DNA of 64,000 nt from Cenococcum geophilum 1.58. Taxonomy: Eukaryota > Ascomycota > Dothideomycetes > Gloniales > Gloniaceae. A program made the position numbers and the translations under genes. The DNA is taken from assembly GCA_001692895.1 (NCBI GenBank), contig KV748199.1, positions 496,001-560,000 on the forward strand. The letters run 5' to 3'. Positions within the stretch are counted from its first letter, which is position 1; each line of letters begins with the position of its first letter. Shown here piece after piece: positions 34,366-43,900 of this stretch. A model generated the notes under the pieces. The model did no database searches. It was given only the letters and a program-made list of their open reading frames with translations, and was not told the origin of the DNA.

Positions 34366-36748
34366 AGGCATTAGGAATAATAATAATAATAATTTATTGC
34401 TTAACGTCCGATTTAGATCCCTATTAGGCTTACGCGGACTACTCCTTATATATATATAGAGAGAAAACTCTATTTAAGAAAACCCTATAATCTATCTCCC
34501 TGCCTTTTAGGACTCGCCTATAAGGCGCCTGTAAGGCGCCTATAAGTTACCTATAGTGCTCCTATTATCTTACTTTTTAACCTTTTTAGAAACCACTACT
34601 GCCGTAATAAGCCTACGGACGCGCTAGTATTGTAAACTTTACTCTACTACTATAAAGTCATTAGGGGGCACCCGTTACTCACCCCCCTACCTTTTATTAC
34701 TATTTCCTTTATAACCCAGAACTAGTTTAGTATATTTTGGCTAATAAGCTACTAGGTAACCGCCTTAAGGCCTTTTTATATTAAGAGTAGTGTCTTATAG
34801 TTCTTTGTGCTAGCTACTAAGAGTATTACTTCTTGGTTAGTATATAAAGGGCATAGTAGTATTATATGCTTTAGTGTCTGTCTTAGCCAGCTATATTTAT
34901 ATCTTAGGCTACCTACTAGGATACCTACCTAGTAGAGCCAGTCTTTTAGTCCTATTACTCCTATTTTTAAAAGTGTTGCTATTATGTTTTCTGCCTTTAT
35001 TAGGCCTTCTCGGAGCCCTAGAGTATTTACCCCCTATAGCATTAACTATGCTACGGCTTAGGTTCTTCTTGCCTTAGTTAACCTCTATACCTTTAACTTC
35101 TATACGCCTCTTTAGCGTTGGTCTAGCTAGTATTATATTACGGTAGTTGGTTTTCTGGCGTTCTTTTATACTTTACTTTAGCTCTTTTCTCTCTCTTGCT
35201 GTTATCCTTACTAGCCTCTTACGCGTCTCCCTTCCTCCTCTATATAGGCCTGGGCCCTAAAGTAGCACTATTCTTCTTCTGTTTTCTTTACCTGTTTCTC
35301 TAATATATCTTCCCTACTTTAGGGTTATTAGTTTGTTCTCCTATAAGGCGCCCTAGGGTCCCTCTATAGTTTATTTAGGNGTNTCTTAATATACTTTATA
35401 ANATTANAGTTNCGTTCCTTTTANGCCCTTTATATTNNAGTGGCTTTAATATATAGTTATAGGGGGGGAATATTAGCTTCCTTCTTAAGCAGTGCTGTGG
35501 CCGTTCGCTTATATCCGCCTATTATACTTTAGAGGCAGGCTGTTTGGACCTTTTAGAGTAGTTTAAGGAGTAATTTAGGGGGGCCTTTCTTAGATTCTCT
35601 AATGGCCTAAATACTAGACCTATACGTTATGGTTGGCCGGATAACTACTATATATAGTAGGCATAACCTCTAAAAGCATAGGCCCTATATAGAATTAACG
35701 ATCCTAGATAATATAATGTACTGTGCTTAGCCCTTATAGGCCGCTTAGGCCGTATATACGCTCTACTAGAGCTTACTGTCTACCTATACTTCTAATACTT
35801 TTAGGCCCTAAACTAGCTAACCCCTAAAGCCTTAGATGCGAATTATATGCTAGAGATTTGTAAATTAGTTGCGTTTTCTTATAAAATGGATTAGCTAGTA
35901 CTTCTCTAGTAAGAATTAAACTCTATATTATCTTACCTATTCTATATAGGTGTTATAAGCTTTCTCTAGCGTTCTGTAATTCTCTGCGGCTATTAGCCCG
36001 TATATAATTAGGTTTATGTTATTAATAAAACCTATCCCCTAGGTCGCCCCTTCCTTAAAGGAGTTAAGTAGGTTGCTTATAAAGAAAAGGAAAAGTATAG
36101 GCAAGAGGGGTAATTCTTGTGGTATTCCTATTGCAACTATAATAGGGGGGCTTTGGTATCCGCTAAAGACTAGCAATATTTCTTTTTGGCCTATAAACCC
36201 TTAAACAAATTATATAATCCATTCTAGGAAGCCTTTTGCTCTAAGGATGTATAGGAGACGCTTATAGGGTACGTTGTTATAGGCGCCACTAATATCTAGG
36301 CTAAGTATTAATACTATAAAGTCCCTTCGCATCGCCTATGCTGATTTAATGGTGGCAGCGAGTAGCGTAAGTGCTGATAGTGTTGAGCGGTTCTTTCTTG
36401 CCCCCATTTGGCTTTGTGGTAGTAGGGCGTGTTCCTCTGCCGTGTCTGCCATGCGGTCCGCTATTACCCTTTCTAAGATCTTGCTAAGGGTATTCTCTAA
36501 GGCAATAGGGCGGTAGCTCCCTAGAAATGAGTAGTTTGCTTTACCTTCTTTACGTAGGATAAATGTTGTTATAGCTCTTCCGAGTCTTGGGTAGTAGCCT
36601 ATTGTAAAGTATGCTCTAGCTATATCCGCAAGCCAAGGTGCTATTAGTGGTCCGCAGGTCTTTAGGGCATCATTTGGGATCCTATCTGGTCCTGGTGCTG
36701 TGTTATTTAAAAGGCGGCTAATGGTTCTGGCTATTTCTTCGGATAGGA
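34366..36748 (-). mobile_element. LINE-A: 5'-truncated Tad-type non-LTR retrotransposon with RT
   Basis: The minus strand encodes a LINE reverse transcriptase: APGPDRIPNDALK (about 36705-36667), YRPIALENTLSKILE (about 36520-36476), GARKNRSTLSALTLLA (about 36412-36365), LDISGAYNNVPYKRLL (about 36300), IGIPQELPLLPIL (about 36135), and a catalytic box mutated to FINN (normally F/Y-x-DD) near 36035. GGYKRTATALLKKEANIPPL follows near 35480. The 3' end is an (ATT)n tail at 34366-34393 preceded by the shared block GGAGTAGTCCGCGTAAGCC. The 5' end is cut at 36748, typical of incomplete target-primed reverse transcription. The 36250-36748 part is the least RIP-damaged. Ambiguous bases occur at about 35380-35440. 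Confidence 0.88.
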
Positions 36749-36880
36749 ATAATAAAGGTTATTAAATTAAAGATAGAAATGCTATACCTTTAATAGACGA
36801 CTTAGAGATAGGAGATATCTTTAAGGATAAAGATAAAGAGAAGGGGGATAGTATTACGGACCTTATATTAGCAGTAGTAT
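36749..36880 (+). pseudogene. gypsy 3' accessory ORF fragment
   Basis: It reads AIPLIDDLEIGDIFKDKDK and KGDSITDLI. It is similar to IIPLVNNLEIF.IFKDEDKK of the gypsy copy at about 59990-59900 (minus), between chromodomain and 3' LTR. The conserved acidic tail in two copies suggests that the family carries a C-terminal extension or extra ORF. Confidence 0.55.
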
Positions 36881-36910
36881 GTAACGGGACTAGCCCAGTT
36901 ACAGTAGGAA

Positions 36911-37100
36911 TGTCTCGGCGAAACACTTGACAGATGAATTCCGACGCTTTGACCGAATTCTGCTAGATCAATCGAATTCTACCGAAGTCCGTCGAAGACC
37001 GCGTGCGCACGTGCGCACGTGCGCACGCATTGACCACCAAGCCCCTGACTATTTAATTATATAATTCTCTTGTTATTCCTTTCTCTTCTTTACGCAACGT
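36911..37100 (+). repeat. probable LTR, RIP-poor
   Basis: It starts TGTCTCGGCGAAACACTTGA after a gypsy 3' ORF fragment and precedes a gag-like reading, as expected for an LTR. The right boundary is uncertain. It contains repeated CGAATTC words and a 28-nt alternating GTGCGCAC tract. No partner LTR was found. Confidence 0.4.
37002..37029. repeat. alternating purine-pyrimidine tract (Z-DNA-prone)
   Basis: CGTGCGCA is repeated to give 28 bases of strict purine/pyrimidine alternation. The tract is rich in CpG and TpG/CpA and has escaped RIP. Confidence 0.8.
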
Positions 37101-37119
37101 CTTGTTCTTAGCGAGAGCT

Positions 37120-37345
37120 ATATACCCTTAGATTTAGATAGAATTTATATCGTTCCTTCGAATCTTCCCGAAGTCTCTCCGCGCCCTTATATAGTACGAC
37201 TACTAAGAATGGATATAAATAGGTTAGTTAAGATAGTACGGGAGGCGCTAGAACCGATTAAGCTATAGGATAAGGGGTAGCCGAGTTATATAGCTAGTTA
37301 CGTTATAAGTTTAGAACGTAGAAATGTAGGAATATGGGAATGCGA
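37120..37345 (+). pseudogene. gag-like N-terminal fragment
   Basis: The plus frame reads LDRIYIVPSNLPEVSPRPY and then MDINRLVKIVREALEPIKL with two stops. It lies downstream of a probable LTR, consistent with a gypsy gag start, and is truncated into an 8-bp ACGTACTA repeat at 37345-37377. Confidence 0.4.
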
Positions 37346-37377
37346 CGTATTAACGTACTAACGTACTAACGTACTAA
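37345..37377. repeat. 8-bp tandem repeat ACGTACTA (about four units)
   Basis: ACGTATTAACGTACTAACGT and onward; it lies at the junction between gag-like sequence and an LTR fragment. Confidence 0.75.
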
Positions 37378-37384
37378 ACCCTTT

Positions 37385-37695
37385 ACTATGGGGAGGAGTT
37401 ATATATTTAAGGATACACGGTCTTTATAGATAGTTTCTCTTTTTTGTAGTAAATCTTAGAATATAACTAGAGTTAATCTATTGGGCAACTACTCCACCAG
37501 TTATTGTTACGTTATTGACTTCTTGTTTACCTACATACCCAGTGTAACGTTTCCCGCCCCAACGTCGCCATTCGGCCAAAAAGACACGGAGTGCTTGCGA
37601 TATTGATCGCAAGCGCGGCGGGATCTAATATATGTACTCTTACACCCAGCCCATTGACAAGTCTACTATAGTTCCTGCTACAAGGCTTCGTTACA
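37385..37695 (+). repeat. gypsy LTR fragment interrupted by a 102-bp insertion
   Basis: 37385-37542 and 37645-37695 together align with the complement of the gypsy LTR at 59519-59735: GGCAACTACTCCACCAGTTA is shared, and the right end CTACAAGGCTTCGTTACA matches CTATAAGGTTCCGTTACA. It is truncated on the left. Confidence 0.75.
37543..37644. mobile_element. 102-bp mini-element (TG...CA) with 5-bp target duplication
   Basis: TGTAACGTTTCCCGCCCC ... TACTCTTACA is flanked by CCCAG at 37538-37542 and 37645-37649 and interrupts the LTR alignment exactly. It is RIP-free and contains a 9-bp stem hairpin GCTTGCGAT-ATTG-ATCGCAAGC at 37593-37614. It is either a MITE or a very small solo LTR. Confidence 0.7.
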
Positions 37696-37793
37696 ATTAC
37701 CTTCTCCCTCTAGTTTAATAGTAAATTATAGCTACTAATACGCGTTCTATATAGGTAAAAATATAGTATCGCCGACCTTTTCCGGCACTCCAT

Positions 37794-37924
37794 TGGTAAC
37801 CACACTCAGCTTTCCCCGACCCCTCCCGTAACCACGCCGAGTTTTTCCGTAATTACGCCGAGTTTTTCCGTAACCACGCCGAGTTTTACCGTAACCACGC
37901 AGAGTTTTACCGAACCACCCCGAG
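37794..37924 (+). repeat. 21-bp tandem array upstream of the sugar transporter
   Basis: Four full units at 37826, 37847, 37868 and 37889, close to CCGTAACCACGCCGAGTTTT, plus partial units before (37794) and after (37910-37924). It lies about 630 bp upstream of the transporter ATG. Confidence 0.85.
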
Positions 37925-38224
37925 CTGTAAGCCCCACATGAACCATAAGATCGGAAAAGGAATGGGCTGGGCCGCGAAACAGGGGTTAAGGCTTGGCAGA
38001 GGCCCGGGCCGAGCCTTAATCTGCGTCATAATAACTAACGAATTGAATTACCAGAATTTGGTTATAGTATTCAAACTTCAAAATATAAATTGGAGAAAAG
38101 GGTATTATGTGACTTCAATTGCTTTTTCTTTAGTAAGCTTTCTGTTAAACAGGACAGTTGGCCACGTGAAGATGCCCGCGCAGAGAGTGGGGAAGGTTGT
38201 GTACCCTGTAGAGGCCTCGAAAGA

Positions 38225-38281
38225 CTTATCGGATAAGCGAATTTCCCGACCTCTACAGCAACTGTTGGCCCCACCGATAAG
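38225..38281. promoter_or_regulatory. GATA-factor site cluster
   Basis: CTTATCGGATAAG at 38225-38237 is a back-to-back pair of GATAAG motifs, and a third GATAAG is at 38276-38281. HGATAR is the AreA/NIT2-type nitrogen GATA-factor site. It lies about 280-330 bp upstream of the transporter ATG. Regulation is inferred from motifs only. Confidence 0.45.
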
Positions 38282-38360
38282 TGGGCGGCTAAACACCCTC
38301 GACCTGCTCTGTATGTCTGGGAATGTTTTACCCCACTCCAACACCCCATAGAGGACTCTT

Positions 38361-38370
38361 CTGGGCGGGG
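38361..38370 (+). promoter_or_regulatory. candidate CreA carbon-repression site
   Basis: GCGGGG within TGGGCGGGGTG fits SYGGRG. Further GTGGGG words occur at about 38187 (plus) and 38331 (minus strand). Plausible for a sugar permease promoter, but the motif is short. Confidence 0.3.
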
Positions 38371-38397
38371 TGATTACTTGCAGTAGGGCACCCAGTC

Positions 38398-38407
38398 TAT
38401 ATAAATA
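38398..38407 (+). promoter_or_regulatory. TATA box of the sugar transporter gene
   Basis: TATATAAATA lies 150 bp upstream of ATG 38557, a normal distance for a filamentous-fungal promoter. Confidence 0.55.
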
Positions 38408-38556
38408 CTTCCTATGGCTCCATCACAATCGACCATAAGCTTAGGGCCCAAATATAACGACCATATACAAGTATAGAGGCCTTTCAGCGCGTGATTTAAC
38501 AAGGTACCACTATTTATGAACAAGAAGGATTCTGTCAAATCAACCACAGCCTCAAG

Positions 38557-40294
38557 ATGCCCGATATTGTGACTATAGCGGAGACATCCTTATGGAAGAA
38601 TCGCCGATGTCTGCTCATTTGCTGCATTGTGTCATCGGCTAGCATGCAGTATGGCTTTGACAGCCATGCTGTGGGGGCTCTCCAGGCCATGCCGGGTTTC
38701 TTGAAAGTTTTTGGCTATCCTGACCCCAACAATCCATTGGGTTATGGAATCAACGTAAGACCTTCGAGAATGCATTGGTATATAAATTTCTAAACGTACG
38801 CAAAATAGAGTACGGTTCAACAGCTTATCGCATCCCTTCTCACCCTGGGAAGTTTCGTCTCCTCCCTAGCAGCCGGTGCATTTGGCTCCTACTTCGGCCG
38901 AAAATCTGCTCTATGGACTGCTTGTCTCCTCAACGCTATTGCCTGTGCTATCCAGATCGCGACAACAAACGCCGCAGTGCTCTACGTCGGCCGCCTGATC
39001 CTAGGTTTTGCCAACGGCTTCTTCGTCACATTCTCCAATGTCTATAATGCTGAGGCATCTCCGGCGCATCTGCGTGGTGTCATGGTCCCTCTTTTTGCAT
39101 ATTGGGTGAGTATTGGAGGCCTAATCGGGGCCATCGTGGATAATTATACGAAGAGTAGGATGGATAAAGGAAGCTATCGCATTCCTATTGCTTGCTTGTA
39201 TATTATACCAGCCTTACTGTCCGTGCTCCTATTCTGGGTGCCTGAGAGCCCACGATGGCTTCTCTACAAAGGCCGAGATGCGGAAGCTCGAAGGTCGCTT
39301 GAGGCCTTGAGGCAAGGTGCTATCAAGGGTGAAGAACTTGAGCTTGAGTGGACAGAGATGATTAAAGGCGTTGAAGAGGAAAAGAGGATTTCTAAGAAGT
39401 TGGCGTTCTTAGACATGTTTAGAGGTACGTCCGGAGGAAGCCACGAAGCATAAAATTGGCAGACAGTCAATTAACAAAGGATACAGGCACCGACCTCCGC
39501 CGCACTTTACTTTGCTATGGCATAATTGTCTCCCAAGCTGGCTCTGGATGCTGGTTCCTTGTCTCCTACCAAACCTATTTTTTCAGCATAGCAGGCATCA
39601 CCAGGGCCTTCCAGTTCTCCATCATGACAACTTGCATTGGCTTCCTCGGCGTTAACTGCGGCATGTACGCTATTCAGCATATCTTTGGTAGGCGGTCTAT
39701 ACTAATAATTGGCGCGCTCGCGTGCGGGCTCTGCGAATTGGCATCAGCGATTGCAGCCAGCGTTAATCAAAGCAGTCAGACGACGGGCCGTGTACTTGTG
39801 GCTTTTACTGCTGTCTTCATGTTCTTCTATGATGGATGCATGGGTACTGCAAGCTTTCTAGTTGCGACGGAGCTTGTGAGTTCGAGGCTGAGGGCATGGA
39901 CGGTAGGCACAGGAACGTCGCTGTGGTATCTCCTAGCTTGGTTAACCGGATTCTGCACCCCTTATTTTATTAACCCAGCCAACCTGAATTGGGCAAGTTA
40001 TTGTGCTTAGCATCAGATAGATTCAGCGGCTAATCTGTCCTCTAGGGAGCCAAATATGGTTACATATGGGCGGGTTCAAATTTTCTCTCCGCTATTTTCT
40101 TCTACCTCTTTATACCGGAGATGAAGGGTAGGTCACTAGAGGAGCTTGACGAGATATTCGCTACAAAGGTTCCAGCGAGAAATTTCAAAGACTATCAGTG
40201 CGTCATTGTCGACCAGGCTATGCATGAAGTGGGCGTTTTGGTAGAAAAGCAATGGCCCACGGCTTCGGTGAATAATGTAGATAAAGCAGTTTAG
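38557..40294 (+). CDS. MFS sugar transporter (sugar porter family), four exons, intact
   Basis: Exons 38557-38754, 38809-39424, 39487-39992 and 40046-40294 join in phase to 522 residues, the usual size of fungal hexose/maltose-type permeases with 12 membrane segments. Motifs: MQYGFDSHAVGAL in TM1; FGRKSAL after TM2; GRLILGFANG (residues 127-136) with NAEASPAHLRG; PESPRWLL (211-218) before the cytoplasmic loop; SQAGSGCWFL in TM7; PEMKGRSLEE (464-473) after TM12, where the family usually has PETKGRSLEE. It acts in the plasma membrane as a proton symporter or facilitator of sugars; the exact substrate cannot be read. The ATG has an A at -3 (AAG-ATG). No RIP-type stops occur and GC is near 50 percent. 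It is flanked by a 21-bp array and Copia-3, with TATA and GATA sites upstream. Confidence 0.92.
38755..38808 (+). other. intron 1 of the sugar transporter (54 bp)
   Basis: GTAAGA donor, TTCTAAAC branch-like sequence, ATAG acceptor, phase 0. Removal joins GYGIN to STVQQL as in related permeases. Confidence 0.85.
39425..39486 (+). other. intron 2 of the sugar transporter (62 bp)
   Basis: GTACGT donor, ATTAAC branch-like sequence, ATACAG acceptor, phase 1. Removal yields LDMFRGTDLRRTLL, the conserved loop-to-TM7 sequence. Confidence 0.88.
39993..40045 (+). other. intron 3 of the sugar transporter (53 bp, GC-AG)
   Basis: The donor is GCAAGT, not GT. The branch-like CTAAT and acceptor CTCTAG follow. 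Phase 0 removal joins NLNW to GAKYGYIWAGSN, which is conserved in the family. No usable GT donor is in phase, and read-through gives a stop five codons later. Confidence 0.85.
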
Positions 40295-40719
40295 ACGTAT
40301 CTCGATGTCAAGACGCACTGAATGGCCTCTGTCTTTAAATTTTAGCTTTCTTACAACGACTCAAGGTATCATCTCGCCATATACCACGCTGATATGAGTG
40401 GCCAAAGGCATCCTCAGACTTATGGGTACGATTCAACTCCAAAACTCCAAAACCTCCCTCAAAAGGGAACTTCATTGAGTGAAAGGGCAGGTCAAGGAAT
40501 CTGTCAATCGTAAAATCAAGAGATAAAAAGAATAATGACTCTGTCTATTAAATGTGGCTCTAGGGCCTCTATATATACATAAGAAAGGTACAGGCAACAG
40601 AAATAGATGGTTAGATATAGAATAGTAAGCAGCAGGGTGGTAAGTCATAGGGTAGTAGACAACTAAGACAGTAGTAGGACGGTAGTAAGTACATCCGATT
40701 CAGATCGACGCGCCCCCCC
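40295..40719. other. 3' flank of the sugar transporter
   Basis: RIP-free, AT-moderate sequence with no ORF support. AATAA-type words occur near 40530, but no polyadenylation site can be fixed. It ends in CCCCCCC directly before Copia-3. Confidence 0.5.
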
Positions 40720-40905
40720 TGTCAGATAGTTCATATAGAGCTATTCATTGATAAAATGGGTTGATTGATTGATGATCTTGATCGTGTCTTGATCGTTGCT
40801 TGACCTAGGGCCCCTAGGCTTAGACGAAGATATTTACAATGCACGTGACCCCATGCACGTGACTCGTGCACGTCCTACGCCATAGAGAATACAGATTATC
40901 TAACA
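40720..40905 (-). repeat. 3' LTR of Copia-3 (RIP-free)
   Basis: It retains TGATTGATTGATGATCTTGA and GCACGTGACCCC, where the other LTR has TAATTAATTAATAATCTTAA and ACACGTAACCCC. It is 426 bp downstream of the transporter stop codon. Confidence 0.93.
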
Positions 40906-40999
40906 CACCCCCTTAGCTTCGACCTAGTCGAGGACAAAGCTAACCACCTTCTCGTGTCCGTCAGTGCGTTAATTGAACTGTAATCTTATCTAAATCCTT

Positions 41000-43900
41000 C
41001 CGTCTCGCTCTAATATTCTCCCGTAGGTCCTCCAATTACTTCTCCTTATTTAGCCGCTCCTTAATATCCACTATTCCGATTATATTAACGAAGCTCTTGA
41101 ACCTCTACTTAGGCAGGGCCTTCGTAAGTCCATCGGCAATTATCTCCTTCGTCGTTTTCCATTGGAATATCACTCATCTCGTTACGTATTCTTAACGCAG
41201 CCAGTGTTAATAGATATTAACGTGTCGGAGCTTTATAATTAGCTTTACCGTGTCTTTTATAATTAGTTAAAGTGTCTAGATATTATTGCAGTTAATAATT
41301 AAGGGCTTATTTAGGTGTAATATTATTACTTTAAATAGTCTGCTAATAAAGATAGCTTCCTTTACTATCTGTAATAGGGCTAATAACTTAGCTTCTGTGC
41401 TCGACGTTATAACTATACCCTACTTATTAGCTCTCTAGGCGATTGGTCCCCTAAATAGCTTTATAATATATCCTTATAAGCTCTTTCTATTAACGGAATT
41501 GTCTGTAAATAATACGTCGCTAGTATAGATAAATAATTGCGCTTTACTTCTACCGTCTCCGTTATCTCGTCCTTTATTACGTATTCCTTTATCTTTTTCT
41601 CTACCATTCGTTCCTTCCTTATCTCCTCTATAGTAGATTGCTCTGCTCCTCGTGCTATATAGGTACTAGATTACTCTATCTACCGCTTAATAGTGCTCTT
41701 AGCTTAGGTTCTAATTAAACCTTACTAGCCGTAATACTATAAAAGCAATATCTAAACGCGTTATAGTAGCTATATAGAGTACTAAACCCATTTTTCTCTA
41801 ATATAGCATTATAGAAGCTGGTAGGGATATAGGATAGACTAATAGGTTTATATTGGGGGACGGACGCGTTAGATGGATTAATTAGTAATTAGTAGGGAGG
41901 AGTTTTAATTCTGCCATAGGAGTATCTAGAAGACGCCCTTTAAGATCTATCTTATATTAGTTAGCTATCTTTTTAATATAGGCTTTCTAGGATAGCTACA
42001 GGAGCCTTTAGCTATAATTGCGTAGTACGTAGATTCCTAGAAACTATTTTAACTCTTTAAGGGTACTTATCTAGTATTCCTTACTTAGCTTCTTAATCGC
42101 TTCTTAAGCCTTCTTCTTATCTATCTTTTGGTAGTAGAAGATAATATCGTTAATATAAAAGAAGACGACTATTTTACCTTTTAGTATAATATACGGCTTT
42201 TAAGGGACCTCTTTAAAACCTAATTCATTTAACGAGCTTATAAGATTCTTTTACTATAATAGAGGGGATCGTTATAGTCCATAAAGGGCTTTTCTTAAAC
42301 GCAGTACTTTATCTATCTTTCCTTTATTAAACCCTAGCAGTAGCTTTATATAGACGACCTCGTTAAGATCGCAATAAATAAACGCGTTAACTATATCTAT
42401 CTGTGTTATCTCTAGGTTAAAGTTTATAGTAATCGCCATAAGGGTTTGGAAGGTCGTACTAGCTAATATAGTAGCTCTTATAGGTAAGTCTCCTAGGGCC
42501 TATTAATTTCCGTATACTACTAAGCGTGCCTTATATTTCTAAAGGAATCCGTACTTGTCCGTCTTATAGATAAACACCTATATTAAGCTAAGGACCTACT
42601 ATCCCTTTATATACTTCTTATCTATTTCTTAAAACAACCTCATTTAATAATAAGATTATAGGTGGGCTTATTAAGCCTCTTAGAAATAATCTTAAAGAGG
42701 GTGTATATTAAAGTCCTAGATTAACTAGGGTAGGGGAAGTAAGTTCTTCCTCTATAGTCTAATATTACGTATTTTACCTAATTTTAGCTTACTATTATTA
42801 AGTTAACTATTAAGGTTAAACTTCCTTCCTGCTAAGAAGGCGCTATAATAGGCTAAATAATCCTTTTAATAATAAAGTTTTTAAACCTATTATCGCCAGC
42901 TTCCTTAAATAAGTCTTTAACTAAGTTATTAAATACCCCCTAAGTATTAAACCCGTCTCCTATTAGTTAGACAATGTCCTAATCTTATATATCTAACTTT
43001 ATAGGATACTTGACGTAAAAGGCATATAGAGATTCTTCGTCTTCCTCTATTAGAGGTGGCGTACGATATACGTCTTCGAGAGCTCTTGTAAGCTTAAGAT
43101 CTGCTAACTTATTAAAGGCTTAAACTAGCTCATTAACGTTATCGTCTTCCTCTTAAATTGACAGTTTAAATACTTTTTTATTGTCTTCTAAAAGGACCTC
43201 GTTCTTAGTCTAAGTATTAGGTAGTTAAATCTTCTTAATTAGCGTATCTAATTCGGCGTGTAGGTCCTTTAAAATATCCGTTCACTTGCCATTAAAGAAC
43301 GTCTTTTTATTAAAAATAATATCCCTAGTAGAGATAATGATACCTTTATATAGGATCCAGATCCTATAGATATTGGTAGAGTTATAGCTAATAAGGTAGC
43401 CGATATGGGCTCGCAGATCTAGTTTACTTAGCCTTTTCTTCTTTAGCTAGGCGTCTAACGTTATTATATACGCCCTATAGCCGTAGGCTTTTAGGTGCGC
43501 TAGTTACGGCTTTCTTAATCTCCTATTGGCTAGGAAGGTATAGAACCTCTTATATAGCAATTTCCATCCATTACTTTCTTATAGCGTTTAATTTCGAAGA
43601 TAGACTATATAGTTAATAATCTCGTCCTATAAGTTATATAGTAGATTAACAGCAATTCTTATTACCCGTGCTCTTTTAATAATTATACCCCCTAAGCGTT
43701 TGGCGGTACTATTCTAAGCTTAGGTATATAGCGCTAAAGGCTTAAATATAATCCCTTAGGACCGTAGCTATTTAAGGGTTTTCCTTTTCCCTAGCTTATT
43801 ATCTAATCTAATAGTGTTAACTTTAAGGTTATACCTTAGACAAATCTACTAGACGAAATCTTTAAGCACCTATAGTATCTCCTTTTCCTTATTATATGTC

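Noticed and set aside
38071..38349. 92- and 79-codon minus ORFs in the same region
   Set aside because: Mutually overlapping frames without motifs; shadows of unmutated non-coding DNA.
37938..38351. 137-codon plus ORF upstream of the sugar transporter
   Set aside because: It overlaps two antisense ORFs of similar length, has no recognisable domain and lies in the promoter region holding GATA and CreA-like sites. Open only because this stretch is RIP-free.
39456..40010. Separate 184-residue protein starting inside the transporter
   Set aside because: It is exon 3 of the permease read through flanking introns; the apparent start is TTG inside intron 2.
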